DNA of 64,000 nt from Cellulomonas sp. SLBN-39. Lineage in GTDB: Bacteria > Actinomycetota > Actinomycetes > Actinomycetales > Cellulomonadaceae. Of the stretch, positions 19,209 to 26,520 are shown one piece after another. The stretch spans positions 124,001 through 188,000 of the forward strand of contig NZ_VFOA01000001.1 in assembly GCF_006715865.1 (NCBI RefSeq), given 5' to 3'. The position numbers were made by a program, and so were the translations under genes. Each line of letters opens with the position of its first letter. Position 1 is the first letter of the stretch. A model generated the notes under the pieces. It saw nothing but the letters and a program-made list of their open reading frames with translations, made no database searches and had not been told where the DNA came from.

Positions 19209-19979
19209 TCATCCCGCCCACTCGGATCCCGCTCTTTGCGACGCAGCGCGGACGACCACGAGCGCGTGCTCGGCGGTGACCCGTAGCCGTGTCTGATGGC
19301 CGAGCGCATACCGCCAGGCGCGCTCGGCCGGAGCGGAGTCGAACACCCACGCCTGCGGTGGGCGACCGAACGGCCCGCGCCGGACGAACACCTCGACGGC
19401 GTCCGCGTCGATGAGGCCTCGCTCGGCCAGGGCCCACAGGTCGTACAGATCGCGCGGCGCATGGCGATCGATCCACGTCCCCAGCTTCGCGGCGGCGAAT
19501 CCGGCACCGGTGAGGGTCCGGAGCCGTGCAGGTGGCGCGTCGGAGTAACGCTGCTCGATCTCACGCACCTCCGTCGGCCACAGGTACCCCGCGCCGCTGA
19601 GCAGCTGGACCTGGACGCTCGCCGTGCCGTCCACGACGAGCTCCGCCGGCTGACTCCCTGACGTCTCCGTCAGCGCGGGGCGCCATGCGGGCCGCCCGTG
19701 CGACCTCGCCAGCCCGCGCCTGACGGCTGCCGCGACCTGCGCCGCAACAGTCGGTCGGGGTGCCAGGGCGATGAGGTCGATGTCCTCGCTGAGCCTCGCG
19801 TCGGCGAGGAAGGTGCGCGACAGGGCCGTCCCTCCGAAGAAGACCAGGTCGTCGGTCGACACGTCCGACGACAGTGCTGCCAGGACGTGAGAGATGAGGT
19901 GGTCGCGGCGGACCTGCTCGAGAGCGGCACCGAACCGGTCGGCGACCTCTTCCCACTCCGCCTGCTGCGTGTGACTCAT
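19209..19979 (-). CDS. abiEii: AbiEii-type nucleotidyltransferase toxin
   Basis: 256 residues, toxin of a type IV AbiE toxin-antitoxin/abortive infection system. The nucleotidyltransferase motif FFGGTALSRTFLADARLSEDIDLIAL (GG, Thr, then SEDID) is intact, and the later AAAKLGTWIDRHAPRDLYDLWAL matches motifs III/IV with Lys and the RDLYD pair. The family adds nucleotides to tRNA or other targets and halts growth on phage infection. The ATG start is set by ATGA overlap with the antitoxin stop (19976-19979). The C-terminus ends abruptly (GSEWAG) at a TGA followed in frame by an HNH remnant, so the last residues may be foreign to the original gene. Confidence 0.92.
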   Translation of the reverse strand: MSHTQQAEWEEVADRFGAALEQVRRDHLISHVLAALSSDVSTDDLVFFGGTALSRTFLADARLSEDIDLIALAPRPTVAAQVAAAVRRGLARSHGRPAWRPALTETSGSQPAELVVDGTASVQVQLLSGAGYLWPTEVREIEQRYSDAPPARLRTLTGAGFAAAKLGTWIDRHAPRDLYDLWALAERGLIDADAVEVFVRRGPFGRPPQAWVFDSAPAERAWRYALGHQTRLRVTAEHALVVVRAASQRAGSEWAG

Positions 19980-20602
19980 CGACCCGCTGCCACTCGCTCG
20001 AACGTGGCGCGCATCCGCTGTCGTCCGGCGATCTCCGCGAGGACGGCGGTGTCGCACTGCGGCCAGAGCGTGCTGATCGCTTCCTGCGCGTCGAGGTCGG
20101 CGCCCCGTGGATCGCTGCGGGCCAGATCAAGGACCGTCTGCTCAGTTGTCGTCACCAGCGCCTGCCCGAGGTCGGTCGTCACGAGCACGGCGTCCAGCGC
20201 GGCCACGTCCCGTTGCGAGTAGCGGATCTCGGCATCCCGGTCGAGGAGCCGCGTGGGGCGCCGGAACGCGGGCGCCGCGACGTAGCCGGCGCCGATCGCC
20301 CGAGGGAGTGCCCGATGCACCCGGGCAGCGCTGAGGCCGATGAGCACGGGAACGCGGTCACCGAAATGGACCGTCGCCACGGCAGCGGTCGCCGCCTCGA
20401 TGCTCGGACGCCAGGTCGACGGGTCGGCCTCCGGCGGTACGGCGCAGTAGACGCCGTACGCGAGCCGATGCAGGACCCCACGACGCTCGAGCTCACGCAC
20501 CTCCTTGCGGGGGTGGGCGTAGACCTGCGCGAGATCGGCCACGCGCACCGTGCGCAGCGGCGCGCGGGCGACGAGACGCGTCACGTACGGCGAGGTGTTC
20601 AC
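19976..20602 (-). CDS. abiEi: AbiEi-type antitoxin and transcriptional regulator
   Basis: 208 residues. N-terminal winged helix (VADLAQVYAHPRKEVRELERRGVLHRLAYGVYCAVP) as in AbiEi antitoxins, then the antitoxin domain ending near QRMRATFERVAAGR. AbiEi proteins neutralise AbiEii and repress their own operon by binding inverted repeats in the promoter; a 37-base palindrome lies directly before this start. GTG at 20602 was chosen because the upstream GTG (20647) would place the operator inside the coding sequence. No clear ribosome site, so the message may be leaderless. First gene of the AbiE operon. Confidence 0.9.
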   Translation of the reverse strand: MNTSPYVTRLVARAPLRTVRVADLAQVYAHPRKEVRELERRGVLHRLAYGVYCAVPPEADPSTWRPSIEAATAAVATVHFGDRVPVLIGLSAARVHRALPRAIGAGYVAAPAFRRPTRLLDRDAEIRYSQRDVAALDAVLVTTDLGQALVTTTEQTVLDLARSDPRGADLDAQEAISTLWPQCDTAVLAEIAGRQRMRATFERVAAGR

Positions 20603-20639
20603 TCTGCAGAGAGTAACCCTGGGGGTTACTCTCTGCAGA
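20603..20639 (-). promoter_or_regulatory. AbiEi operator: 37-base palindrome plus extra half-site
   Basis: Perfect 17-base arms (20603-20619 and 20623-20639) around a 3-base centre; the arm begins TCTGCAGAGAGTAACCC. Each arm contains its own TCTGCAGA palindrome. A further TAACC (20641-20645) pairs with GGTTA of the right arm, giving a second overlapping symmetrical site (20624-20645). The block touches the GTG of the antitoxin gene. It fits the known autoregulation of AbiE operons by AbiEi at inverted repeats. Confidence 0.85.
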
Positions 20640-20700
20640 ATAACCACGCGAGATCGGGCCTAGTGGGGCCACCGATCCGAGGCCGGGCGAACGCGGCGCG

Positions 20701-21570
20701 TCACGCGCCACCGCCCTGCACGACTCCACCGGGGCGGGCCAGGACCGCGACGAACTCGTCGGGGGTCGTGCTCGACGGGCGGTCGCTGACCTGACCGTCC
20801 CCCAGCTCGACGACCCGCCACACGCCGTCCTCCCGGAGCACCATGTCGACGGTCACGAACGGCAGGCCGATGGCGACGACGAGCGGGGCGACGTCGGTGA
20901 GATCCGGGGCTGGCGGCAGCATCCCCGGCATGTCGGGGTGAGCGGTGACCAGGCGGCACTCGCCGTCGACCCACCACGTGCGCGCCTCGGCGGACACGAA
21001 CCTCTCGAACCGTCGCACGACGAGCCCACCGACCAGGTCCTCGCCGCGCAGCTCGACGAAACGCTCGGCGACCCTGCGCGCGGCGGGGATGTCCGCGACG
21101 TCCGGGATGTATGCCGCCTCGTCCCAGTGGTGCTTGAGCGACTTCGTGTAGTCACGGAGCACCGCCGGCCCCGGTCCGAGCGCCCGGCAGAAGTCCTCAA
21201 GCTCGTCGAGGTCGGGACCGTCCGTCCACAACGACTCCGGCGTCACCGGGGCGAGCGCAGCGAACCAGCCCGGCAGCTCGTGCGCGGTCCGGTACTCGCT
21301 CGCAGATGTCCGCAGGTGACGCCCGCGCCCGGCAAGACGCTCCTCGAGCTGCCGATACGCCTCGGAACGGAGCATCCAGCCTCGGTAGACGATGTCGTCG
21401 TCCCCGTCGGGGAGCCGGACGAGCGCGTCGTCGGAACGCCCCGCCACCAACGCGTCATGATCCACGAGTCCGACGAGGCAGCCGGCCTCGCGCGCGGCGA
21501 TCCCCTCGGCCCGGAAGTGCTCGTCGACGCGACGCGGGTCCAGCGGATCAGCCGGCAGAAGGAGCAGCAT
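20701..21570 (-). CDS. ATP-grasp domain protein (DUF4343-like)
   Basis: 289 residues. Looks like the single-domain ATP-grasp proteins of the DUF4343 group: an N-terminal LLLPADPLDPRRVDEHF, a central DYTKSLKHHWDEAAYIPD with the nucleotide-contacting Lys, then VELRGEDLVGGLVVRRFE, and the metal-binding VDMVLREDGVWRVVELGDGQVS near the C-terminus. Such proteins usually ligate a carboxylate to an amine or thiol with ATP; the substrate is unknown. ATG at 21570 chosen because residues before it are low-information. It follows the AbiE operon on the same strand with a 98-base gap that contains the operator. Confidence 0.88.
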   Translation of the reverse strand: MLLLLPADPLDPRRVDEHFRAEGIAAREAGCLVGLVDHDALVAGRSDDALVRLPDGDDDIVYRGWMLRSEAYRQLEERLAGRGRHLRTSASEYRTAHELPGWFAALAPVTPESLWTDGPDLDELEDFCRALGPGPAVLRDYTKSLKHHWDEAAYIPDVADIPAARRVAERFVELRGEDLVGGLVVRRFERFVSAEARTWWVDGECRLVTAHPDMPGMLPPAPDLTDVAPLVVAIGLPFVTVDMVLREDGVWRVVELGDGQVSDRPSSTTPDEFVAVLARPGGVVQGGGA

Positions 21571-21659
21571 CCGCCGATCATCCCCTCGGGCGCGCCTCTG
21601 GGTGGGGGTACACCGGAGCGAACAGTCCTGCTGAGAGGCTGCGTGCATGCCCGAGCCTC

Positions 21660-21941
21660 GTGATCGACCTTCAGACGCTGCGGACTGCGATCGCGGTGGC
21701 CCTGGACGCGTGCGAGAAGCAGCTGGGCCCTCGCGTACGAGTCAACACCGACTACTACTGGCACCTGCCGGTCGATGCGGCCTTCGACATGACCAAGGAG
21801 CCGTCCGAGCTCACCGTCGGCCAGCTCAGCGACGACCTCGACGACATCTCCGTCGCTTCGGGGCGCCCTGGGACCGCTGGGCACGACCTCGCACACGCCA
21901 TCGGCATACTCCGAGCGCTCGAAAGTCGGCTCCATCCTTGA
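21660..21941 (+). CDS. small uncharacterised protein
   Basis: 93 residues from a GTG at 21660; function unknown. The sequence is protein-like: LQTLRTAIAVALDACEKQLG (amphipathic helix), NTDYYWHLPVDAAFDMTKEP, then LTVGQLSDDLDDI, and a C-terminal helix. Small actinobacterial proteins with a conserved DYYW after an N-terminal helix exist, often beside toxin or immunity genes, which would suit this accessory region. No ribosome site of note, and the start is uncertain. It is the only intact plus-strand gene in the 19-25 kb stretch. Confidence 0.6.
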   Translation: MIDLQTLRTAIAVALDACEKQLGPRVRVNTDYYWHLPVDAAFDMTKEPSELTVGQLSDDLDDISVASGRPGTAGHDLAHAIGILRALESRLHP

Positions 21942-21952
21942 TCGGCGAGTCC

Positions 21953-22124
21953 CGTCCGATCGCTCGTGTTGCCACCGGGGCCGTTCTCCCGCGAGAGTGC
22001 CTGTCGACCTGGAGGGGCCGTGACGAGCAGCTCGGTGAGGTCGGGCTGCTCGACCGGGCCAGCGTGCCCGGGGCGAGCCCGAACCAGCTGGACCCGCAAG
22101 TCGTCGAGCAGATCGAACACCTAG
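21953..22124 (+). pseudogene. IS481-type transposase N-terminal fragment
   Basis: One frame reads RPIARVATGAVLPRECLSTW, then LGEVGLLDRASVPGASPNQL, then DPQVVEQIEHL. This matches the helix-turn-helix end of IS481-family transposases (RPIAxVAxxAGVSRECLSxW, GEVGLLDRxSxPHxSP, EVVxxIExLRR). No start codon, no catalytic DDE domain and no terminal repeats remain; it is cut on both sides, the right side by the end of the membrane protein gene at 22121. A mark of past insertion-sequence activity. Confidence 0.68.
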
Positions 22125-22774
22125 CGGCTCCCGCCGACTCTGCGGGTCGACCTCTCGGCCCGCCGCGATCGCCTCGGCAACCTGACGTACCCGCGGCTGG
22201 CCACGTCGATGACGGCCACAGCGAGCCCCGCCACGTACACGGAGCACGCGACGACGAGCTGGGACCCGACCGCCTCCCCCGAGAAGATCATCGAGCTCAG
22301 ACTCAGCGGACTCGTCGACGGCGGTGACAGCACTGCGACGCTGCAGATCACCACCGCGGGGCACCAGGCGAACGCGATCCCGCTGATGGCACCGGCTCCC
22401 ATGGTCAAGCCGCTGAGCAACAGCAGGCTCCGGACCATGCCCGGGCCCACGGTGGCGTCCGACGCTGCCGCCGCGACGGCCACGACGGCCAGGGAGACCA
22501 ATGACGCGAGGAGGTACGAACCTGCACGCACGGCAGCGGTCCGCAAGGTACGACGGAGGACAGCTGACGGCCACGTGCCGTGTGCCACGCCCGTGCCCAG
22601 TGCCAGCAGGAGCGGGACGACCATCGTCGCCGCGAAGGGCGGCTGGACGGCGATCGGACCGATCCGACTGATGTACTCCTGACGGAAGACGAGCCCGATG
22701 ACGAGCCCCCCGGCGAAGTAGGGCACCGCCGCCCCGAACCCCGTCGCACTCAGTGCGGCACGTACGGTCGTCAC
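22121..22774 (-). CDS. membrane protein, third component of ABC-2-type exporter
   Basis: 217 residues, mostly hydrophobic: helices near 12-32, 42-62, 82-104, 110-132 and 165-190, with a basic C-terminal tail rich in Arg. GTG at 22774 chosen because it is preceded by GGTGAAGG and lies 27 bases after the stop of the larger permease. By position it is an accessory or second permease of the upstream ATPase/permease pair. No domain is recognised. Its 3' end abuts the IS481 remnant on the other strand. Confidence 0.75.
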   Translation of the reverse strand: MTTVRAALSATGFGAAVPYFAGGLVIGLVFRQEYISRIGPIAVQPPFAATMVVPLLLALGTGVAHGTWPSAVLRRTLRTAAVRAGSYLLASLVSLAVVAVAAAASDATVGPGMVRSLLLLSGLTMGAGAISGIAFAWCPAVVICSVAVLSPPSTSPLSLSSMIFSGEAVGSQLVVACSVYVAGLAVAVIDVASRGYVRLPRRSRRAERSTRRVGGSR

Positions 22775-22800
22775 CGCACGTGCCGCACCTTCACCGGGCG

Positions 22801-24132
22801 TCAGAAGTGCGCGTACGTGCACTGTGCGAACTCCTGCGCCATCACGGACGCCTGCTCCGGCGAGAGGATGTCTCCCTCGAAAGCCACGTCCTCCACCACT
22901 CCGGGGTCCGCAAGGCTCACCCACGTGACGACGAGTGCCTGCAGGTCCTCCCAGTATCGCTCCGACGGCGGTAGATCTCCCTTGACCTGCGCGCAGTGGA
23001 CGGGTTGCACGATGCCGCTCGCGATCTCCCAGAGCGAGGGCTCCTGGCCCTGCAAGTGCTCCGGCATCACGTACACCGCGGCCGTCCCGTCGCGCGCCTC
23101 CTGCGGCAGCTCCGTCCGACTCGCTTCGACGAGCCGTCGTGGGACCAGGTCTCCATAACCGTTCTCGCGAGCCACCGAGACGAGAACCCAGAACTGCTCC
23201 TGAAAGCCCGTCATGACGCGTTCATGCTGGGGATAGAAGCATGTCGGCACGGTCTGGACCGCGCCGCACAACGATGGCGAGGTCTCCACCGGGACCAGGC
23301 GCTCGCCCGGCACGAGGACCGACCCCGCCGCGACAGCCACGAGAGCCGCACCTGCCACGGCGACCTCCGACCGGGAGGGCCGGGGCTTGTGCATCGGATC
23401 GACAGGGCGTGGCAGGAGAAGTGCTGCGGTCGTGATCAGCAGCAGGAGCAGCTGGGCACCGAGGTACGTCGGCGAGTAGGCGTACCCGATACGCGGAAGA
23501 GTAGCCCCGCCGAACTCCAGCAGCGCCAGCCCATCACCGGGAGCAGACGCGAAGAACAGCAACGCGAAGACCGACAGAGCCCCCAGCGCACCGGCCATCA
23601 CGACCCCGACGAATCGACCGAGGGTCGTGCCGATGGCAGCAAAGAGGGTGAGCATCGCGAGCTGGACCATGATGGCGAGGACGACCCCGGGATCCCCGAC
23701 GGGTGGGGCGGACACCACGAGCACGCCGGCGACGACGACGAGGTGCGCAGTTCCGATCACTGCGGCATAGGCGAGGGTGACCGCGAAGGCAGGGGTTCGG
23801 GTCACCGGGCGCTTGAAGAGGTGAGACCCGCCCTGCACGGTGAGCGCGGTATCGATCGCTGCGAGACCTGCGACGACAGGACCGACGATGATGAAGGCGA
23901 CCGGTACCCAGTCGACCGTCCACACCAGGTCGCCGCGCCACTGCATCCCGCGCTGCAGGGCGACCGAGATCTCCGCAGCGATCGTCGCCAGCGCAGCCCA
24001 CATCACGAGGCCGTTGCGCGCGAAGTACTGGACGACGCGCCATGTCTTCACCGTCGATGCATCCTCTCGAGCAGATGCCGCCGACGAGGACGGCGCAGCA
24101 CCGTCGAGACCCGACAGCTGCAGATCATGCAT
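22801..24132 (-). CDS. ABC-2-type permease with large C-terminal outside domain
   Basis: 443 residues. About six membrane segments lie between 40 and 245 (for example WALATIAAEISVAL, AFIIVGPVVAGLAAIDTAL, LLLLLITTAALLLP), then one near 258-275, then a soluble region (280-443) likely outside the membrane with cysteines in SLCGAVQTVPTCFYP and CAQ/CTYAHF that may form disulfides. This layout resembles actinobacterial ABC-2 permeases of unknown substrate. The ATG overlaps the ATPase stop by 8 bases (24125-24132). It forms a three-gene operon with the ATPase and the small membrane protein. Confidence 0.85.
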   Translation of the reverse strand: MHDLQLSGLDGAAPSSSAASAREDASTVKTWRVVQYFARNGLVMWAALATIAAEISVALQRGMQWRGDLVWTVDWVPVAFIIVGPVVAGLAAIDTALTVQGGSHLFKRPVTRTPAFAVTLAYAAVIGTAHLVVVAGVLVVSAPPVGDPGVVLAIMVQLAMLTLFAAIGTTLGRFVGVVMAGALGALSVFALLFFASAPGDGLALLEFGGATLPRIGYAYSPTYLGAQLLLLLITTAALLLPRPVDPMHKPRPSRSEVAVAGAALVAVAAGSVLVPGERLVPVETSPSLCGAVQTVPTCFYPQHERVMTGFQEQFWVLVSVARENGYGDLVPRRLVEASRTELPQEARDGTAAVYVMPEHLQGQEPSLWEIASGIVQPVHCAQVKGDLPPSERYWEDLQALVVTWVSLADPGVVEDVAFEGDILSPEQASVMAQEFAQCTYAHF

Positions 24133-24883
24133 GTGCGGTACGCCCCTCGATCAGTGCGATCAGACCTCGCTCGACGGCCTCGGCGGCGGGCCTCTCCGTG
24201 GCGCTCCCGCCTGCCAGACCACGCGTCGAGCCGGTGAAGACGACACGGCCGGCGTGCAGGGCCACGACGTGGTCAGCAGTGGAAGCCACGTCTTCCGAGA
24301 GGTGCGTCGACAGGAGGACGGACCTGTCCTCGCCGAGCCGCTGCAGCAGCCCTCGGATCTCCCGACGCTGAATCGGGTCCAGTCCGACGGTCGGTTCGTC
24401 CAGGATGATGACCGCCGGGTCCCCGAGAAGAGCCTGAGCGATGCCGAGGCGCTTCACCATGCCGCCGGACAGACTCCCGATGCGGGACGCGGACCGCTCG
24501 GTGAGGTCGACCAGCGCGAGCGCGTGGTCGATGTCCTTCTCACGGATCTGCTGGCCCTTTCCCGACCGGCACCAGGCCACGAACCTGAGATAGTCCCTCA
24601 CGCGCGGCCGACGGGGTCCGGCGAAGTCCTGAGGGAGGTACCCGACACCGCCTGCAGCCCCGCGAGGTGGCGCCGTGCACTCGATGGAACCACCGTCAGC
24701 CCTGAGGAGCCCGGCCGCGAGCTGCATGAGCGTCGTCTTGCCCGCTCCATTCGCCCCCAGAAGGGCCGACACGCCGACGTCGAGCTCCACGTCCACGGGA
24801 CCGAGCACGAACTCACCTCGCTTCTTCACGAGGGACGTGGCGACCAACATCGGCGCAGCATGCTGCGCGGTCGGGCGAGTCAC
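24125..24883 (-). CDS. ABC transporter ATP-binding protein
   Basis: 252 residues, energy subunit of an ABC-2-type exporter. Walker A is LGANGAGKTTL, the Q-loop lies in VGYLPQDF, the signature is LSGGMVKRLGIAQAL, Walker B VIILDEPTVGLDP, and the switch His is in STHLSED. The LSGGM signature and DPIQRREI are typical of CcmA/BcrA-like exporters for antibiotics or peptides. GTG at 24883 was chosen because GGAGAG lies 9-14 bases upstream. First gene of the three-gene operon; the 326 bases ahead of it carry only the ssrA terminator and palindrome. Confidence 0.93.
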   Translation of the reverse strand: MTRPTAQHAAPMLVATSLVKKRGEFVLGPVDVELDVGVSALLGANGAGKTTLMQLAAGLLRADGGSIECTAPPRGAAGGVGYLPQDFAGPRRPRVRDYLRFVAWCRSGKGQQIREKDIDHALALVDLTERSASRIGSLSGGMVKRLGIAQALLGDPAVIILDEPTVGLDPIQRREIRGLLQRLGEDRSVLLSTHLSEDVASTADHVVALHAGRVVFTGSTRGLAGGSATERPAAEAVERGLIALIEGRTAHA

Positions 24884-25116
24884 TTCATCTCTCCGTTCAC
24901 CAGCTGTCGGAAGCCGGGCAGGACGGTCCGCTCTCGACATCAGGACGCAGCGGGATGTCGATCGCCATCCTTAGCACCCCCGACCCGCCGCCACCTACAC
25001 CCTCAAGGACGAAGAGCCCGATATCGGCTGCTCGCGAACGCGATCTCGTCGCAGGAGCGAGGCCCGGGGACACCTGGAGGCCCGTGAGCGCGACAGGCCG
25101 CGGCCCCCCGACGCAC

Positions 25117-25150
25117 GAAGGCCGCCGCCCTTCGCAGGGCAGCGGCCTTC
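25117..25150 (-). terminator. ssrA terminator, probably bidirectional
   Basis: 15-base arms (25117-25131 and 25136-25150) with one mismatch around the 4-base loop TCGC. It lies 60 bases past the tmRNA 3' end. Confidence 0.8.
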
Positions 25151-25179
25151 GATCCACGACGAACTCGCGGCGGGGCTGT

Positions 25180-25204
25180 CAACCGAGTTCGACGAACTCG
25201 GTTG
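25180..25204. repeat. perfect 25-base palindrome beside the tmRNA 3' end
   Basis: Perfect 12-base arms (CAACCGAGTTCG at 25180-25191 and its complement at 25193-25204) around one base. It starts 6 bases beyond the tmRNA 3' end (25210), too close to be by chance a coding feature. It may help 3'-end processing as a hairpin, or be a recombinase or regulator site, since ssrA 3' ends are favoured integration sites. Confidence 0.7.
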
Positions 25205-25209
25205 CACAG

Positions 25210-25574
25210 TGGAGGTGGCGGGAATCGAACCCGCGTCCGATGACGTGGAACCAGGGATTCTCCGGGTGCAGTCTGCAGTAGATTTTCTCAGCCCCCGCGA
25301 TCACGCAGACAAGTCGCGGACGGGCTCAGTCAGCTAAGAGTCCCGATGACCTCACTGACGAAGGTCACCAGCAGTGGCTCTCTAGATGACGCCAGGAACT
25401 AGACCGAGAGCATGTCTAGGCTGACGGACTTCGAAGGCTCGCTCAGGCGGCGAGGGCGAAGTCGGTGCGCTTGGAATCGGCACCTGTGTGTTGCACGGAT
25501 CGTTGACGAGATAACCGTGCGTCCTCGACCCGCTTCTCCTGGCTCGACGATCACCGTCGAAACCGATCACCCCC
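25210..25574 (-). ncRNA. ssrA: transfer-messenger RNA (tmRNA)
   Basis: 365-base tmRNA that rescues stalled ribosomes with SmpB. The 5' end GGGGGTGATCGGTTTCGAC pairs over 7 bases with the 3' acceptor strand CACCTCC, and the 3' part carries the T-arm GGTTCGATTCC. The discriminator A is at 25210; CCA is not encoded and must be added. The tag reading frame runs 25481-25443 and encodes ADSKRTDFALAA then TGA, very like the Mycobacterium tag ADSHQRDYALAA. Resume codon is GCC. smpB is about 10 kb away at 35559. Confidence 0.96.
25443..25481 (-). other. ssrA: tmRNA proteolysis-tag reading frame
   Basis: 13 codons inside ssrA: resume codon GCC at 25481, tag ADSKRTDFALAA, stop TGA at 25443. The ending ALAA is the usual degron for ClpXP-type proteases. 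Confidence 0.9.
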
Positions 25575-25719
25575 AGGGTGGTGTGCACTTGTCAAGCGCC
25601 TGCGCCCCGAGGGGCACCTGCGCGGTCTAGCGTACGTCACAACACCGGGGCCCGTCGTGGGGATTCCCGCACGGGTCACCCGGTCGCCCCTGCCGTCGTC
25701 GCCCTGCCGGAGGCTCGTC

Positions 25720-26496
25720 GTGTCGCGCATCGCCCTGGTCCGCCCCCCCGTCGACGCCCTGGACTCCGGGGTGGTGGACCACATCGAGAAGGTGCCGGTG
25801 GACGTGCCGCGGGCGCGGGAGCAGTGGGCGGGGTACGTGGCGGCGCTGCAGGGTGCGGGGTGGCGGACGGTGCAGGTGCCGGCCTCGCCCGCGCACCCGG
25901 ACTCGGTGTTCGTCGAGGACACGGTGGTGGTCTACGGGCGCACCGCGGTGATCACGCGGCCGGGGCACCCGTCGCGGCGCGGGGAGCAGGACGCGACGGC
26001 GGCGGTGGTGGCGGACCTGGGGCTGGACGTGGTGTACCTGCCGGCGGGCACGTTGGACGGCGGGGACGTGCTCAAGGTCGGGTCCACGGTGTTCGTGGGG
26101 CGCTCGGACCGCACGGACGACGACGGGGTGCGGGCGCTGCGGCGGGTGCTGACCCCGCTGGGGGCGACGGTCGTGGCGGTGCCGGTGACGACGGTGCTGC
26201 ACCTGAAGACGGCGGTGACGGCGCTGCCGGACGGCACGGTGATCGGGTACGAGCCGTTCGTGGACGAGCCGCGGCTGTTCGGCCGGTTCTGCCCGGTGCC
26301 GGAGCCGGAGGGCGCGGCGGTGATGGTGCTCTCGCCGGACGAGGTGCTGCTCTCCGCGTCGGCGCCGCGCACGGCGCAGCTGCTGACGTCGTTCGGGTAC
26401 GCGGTGCGCACGGTCGAGGTCGACGAGTTCGAGAAGCTCGAGGGCTGCGTCACGTGCCTGTCGGTGCGGGTGCGGGACCTGCCCGACGGGGCCTGA
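25720..26496 (+). CDS. ddaH: dimethylarginine dimethylaminohydrolase (DDAH)/dimethylargininase
   Basis: 258 residues, hydrolyses N-omega-methylated arginines to citrulline and methylamines. Pentein-fold catalytic residues are visible: FVED (Glu66-Asp67), His161 in LHLKTAV, and the nucleophile Cys246 in GCVTCLSV. GGDVLKVG (about 115) is a typical substrate-binding turn. GTG at 25720 chosen because GGAGG lies 7-11 bases upstream. No arginine-catabolism genes adjoin it: ssrA is divergent upstream and the metalloprotease gene is convergent downstream. An arginine deiminase-like specificity cannot be fully excluded. Confidence 0.9.
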   Translation: MSRIALVRPPVDALDSGVVDHIEKVPVDVPRAREQWAGYVAALQGAGWRTVQVPASPAHPDSVFVEDTVVVYGRTAVITRPGHPSRRGEQDATAAVVADLGLDVVYLPAGTLDGGDVLKVGSTVFVGRSDRTDDDGVRALRRVLTPLGATVVAVPVTTVLHLKTAVTALPDGTVIGYEPFVDEPRLFGRFCPVPEPEGAAVMVLSPDEVLLSASAPRTAQLLTSFGYAVRTVEVDEFEKLEGCVTCLSVRVRDLPDGA

Positions 26497-26520
26497 CCGC
26501 TGCCCCGGCCGGCCGGGGGA

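Larger units (their letters stand above)
24884..25209. other. intergenic region between ABC operon and ssrA
   Basis: 326 bases with no gene. Contains a strong hairpin (25117-25150) and a 25-base palindrome (25180-25204), listed separately. The ABC operon promoter must lie in 24884-25116, but no clear box was found. Confidence 0.6.

Noticed and set aside
20602-20647. Upstream GTG start for the AbiEi gene (20647)
   Set aside because: It would put the palindromic operator inside the coding region and adds residues unlike other AbiEi N-termini.
22020-22121. Plus-strand GTG frame within the IS481 remnant
   Set aside because: It gives a short Ser/Arg-rich string, while the neighbouring frame matches a transposase.
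25210-25260. tRNA-like T-arm as a separate tRNA gene
   Set aside because: No anticodon arm; it is the 3' tRNA-like part of tmRNA, whose 5' half lies at 25574.
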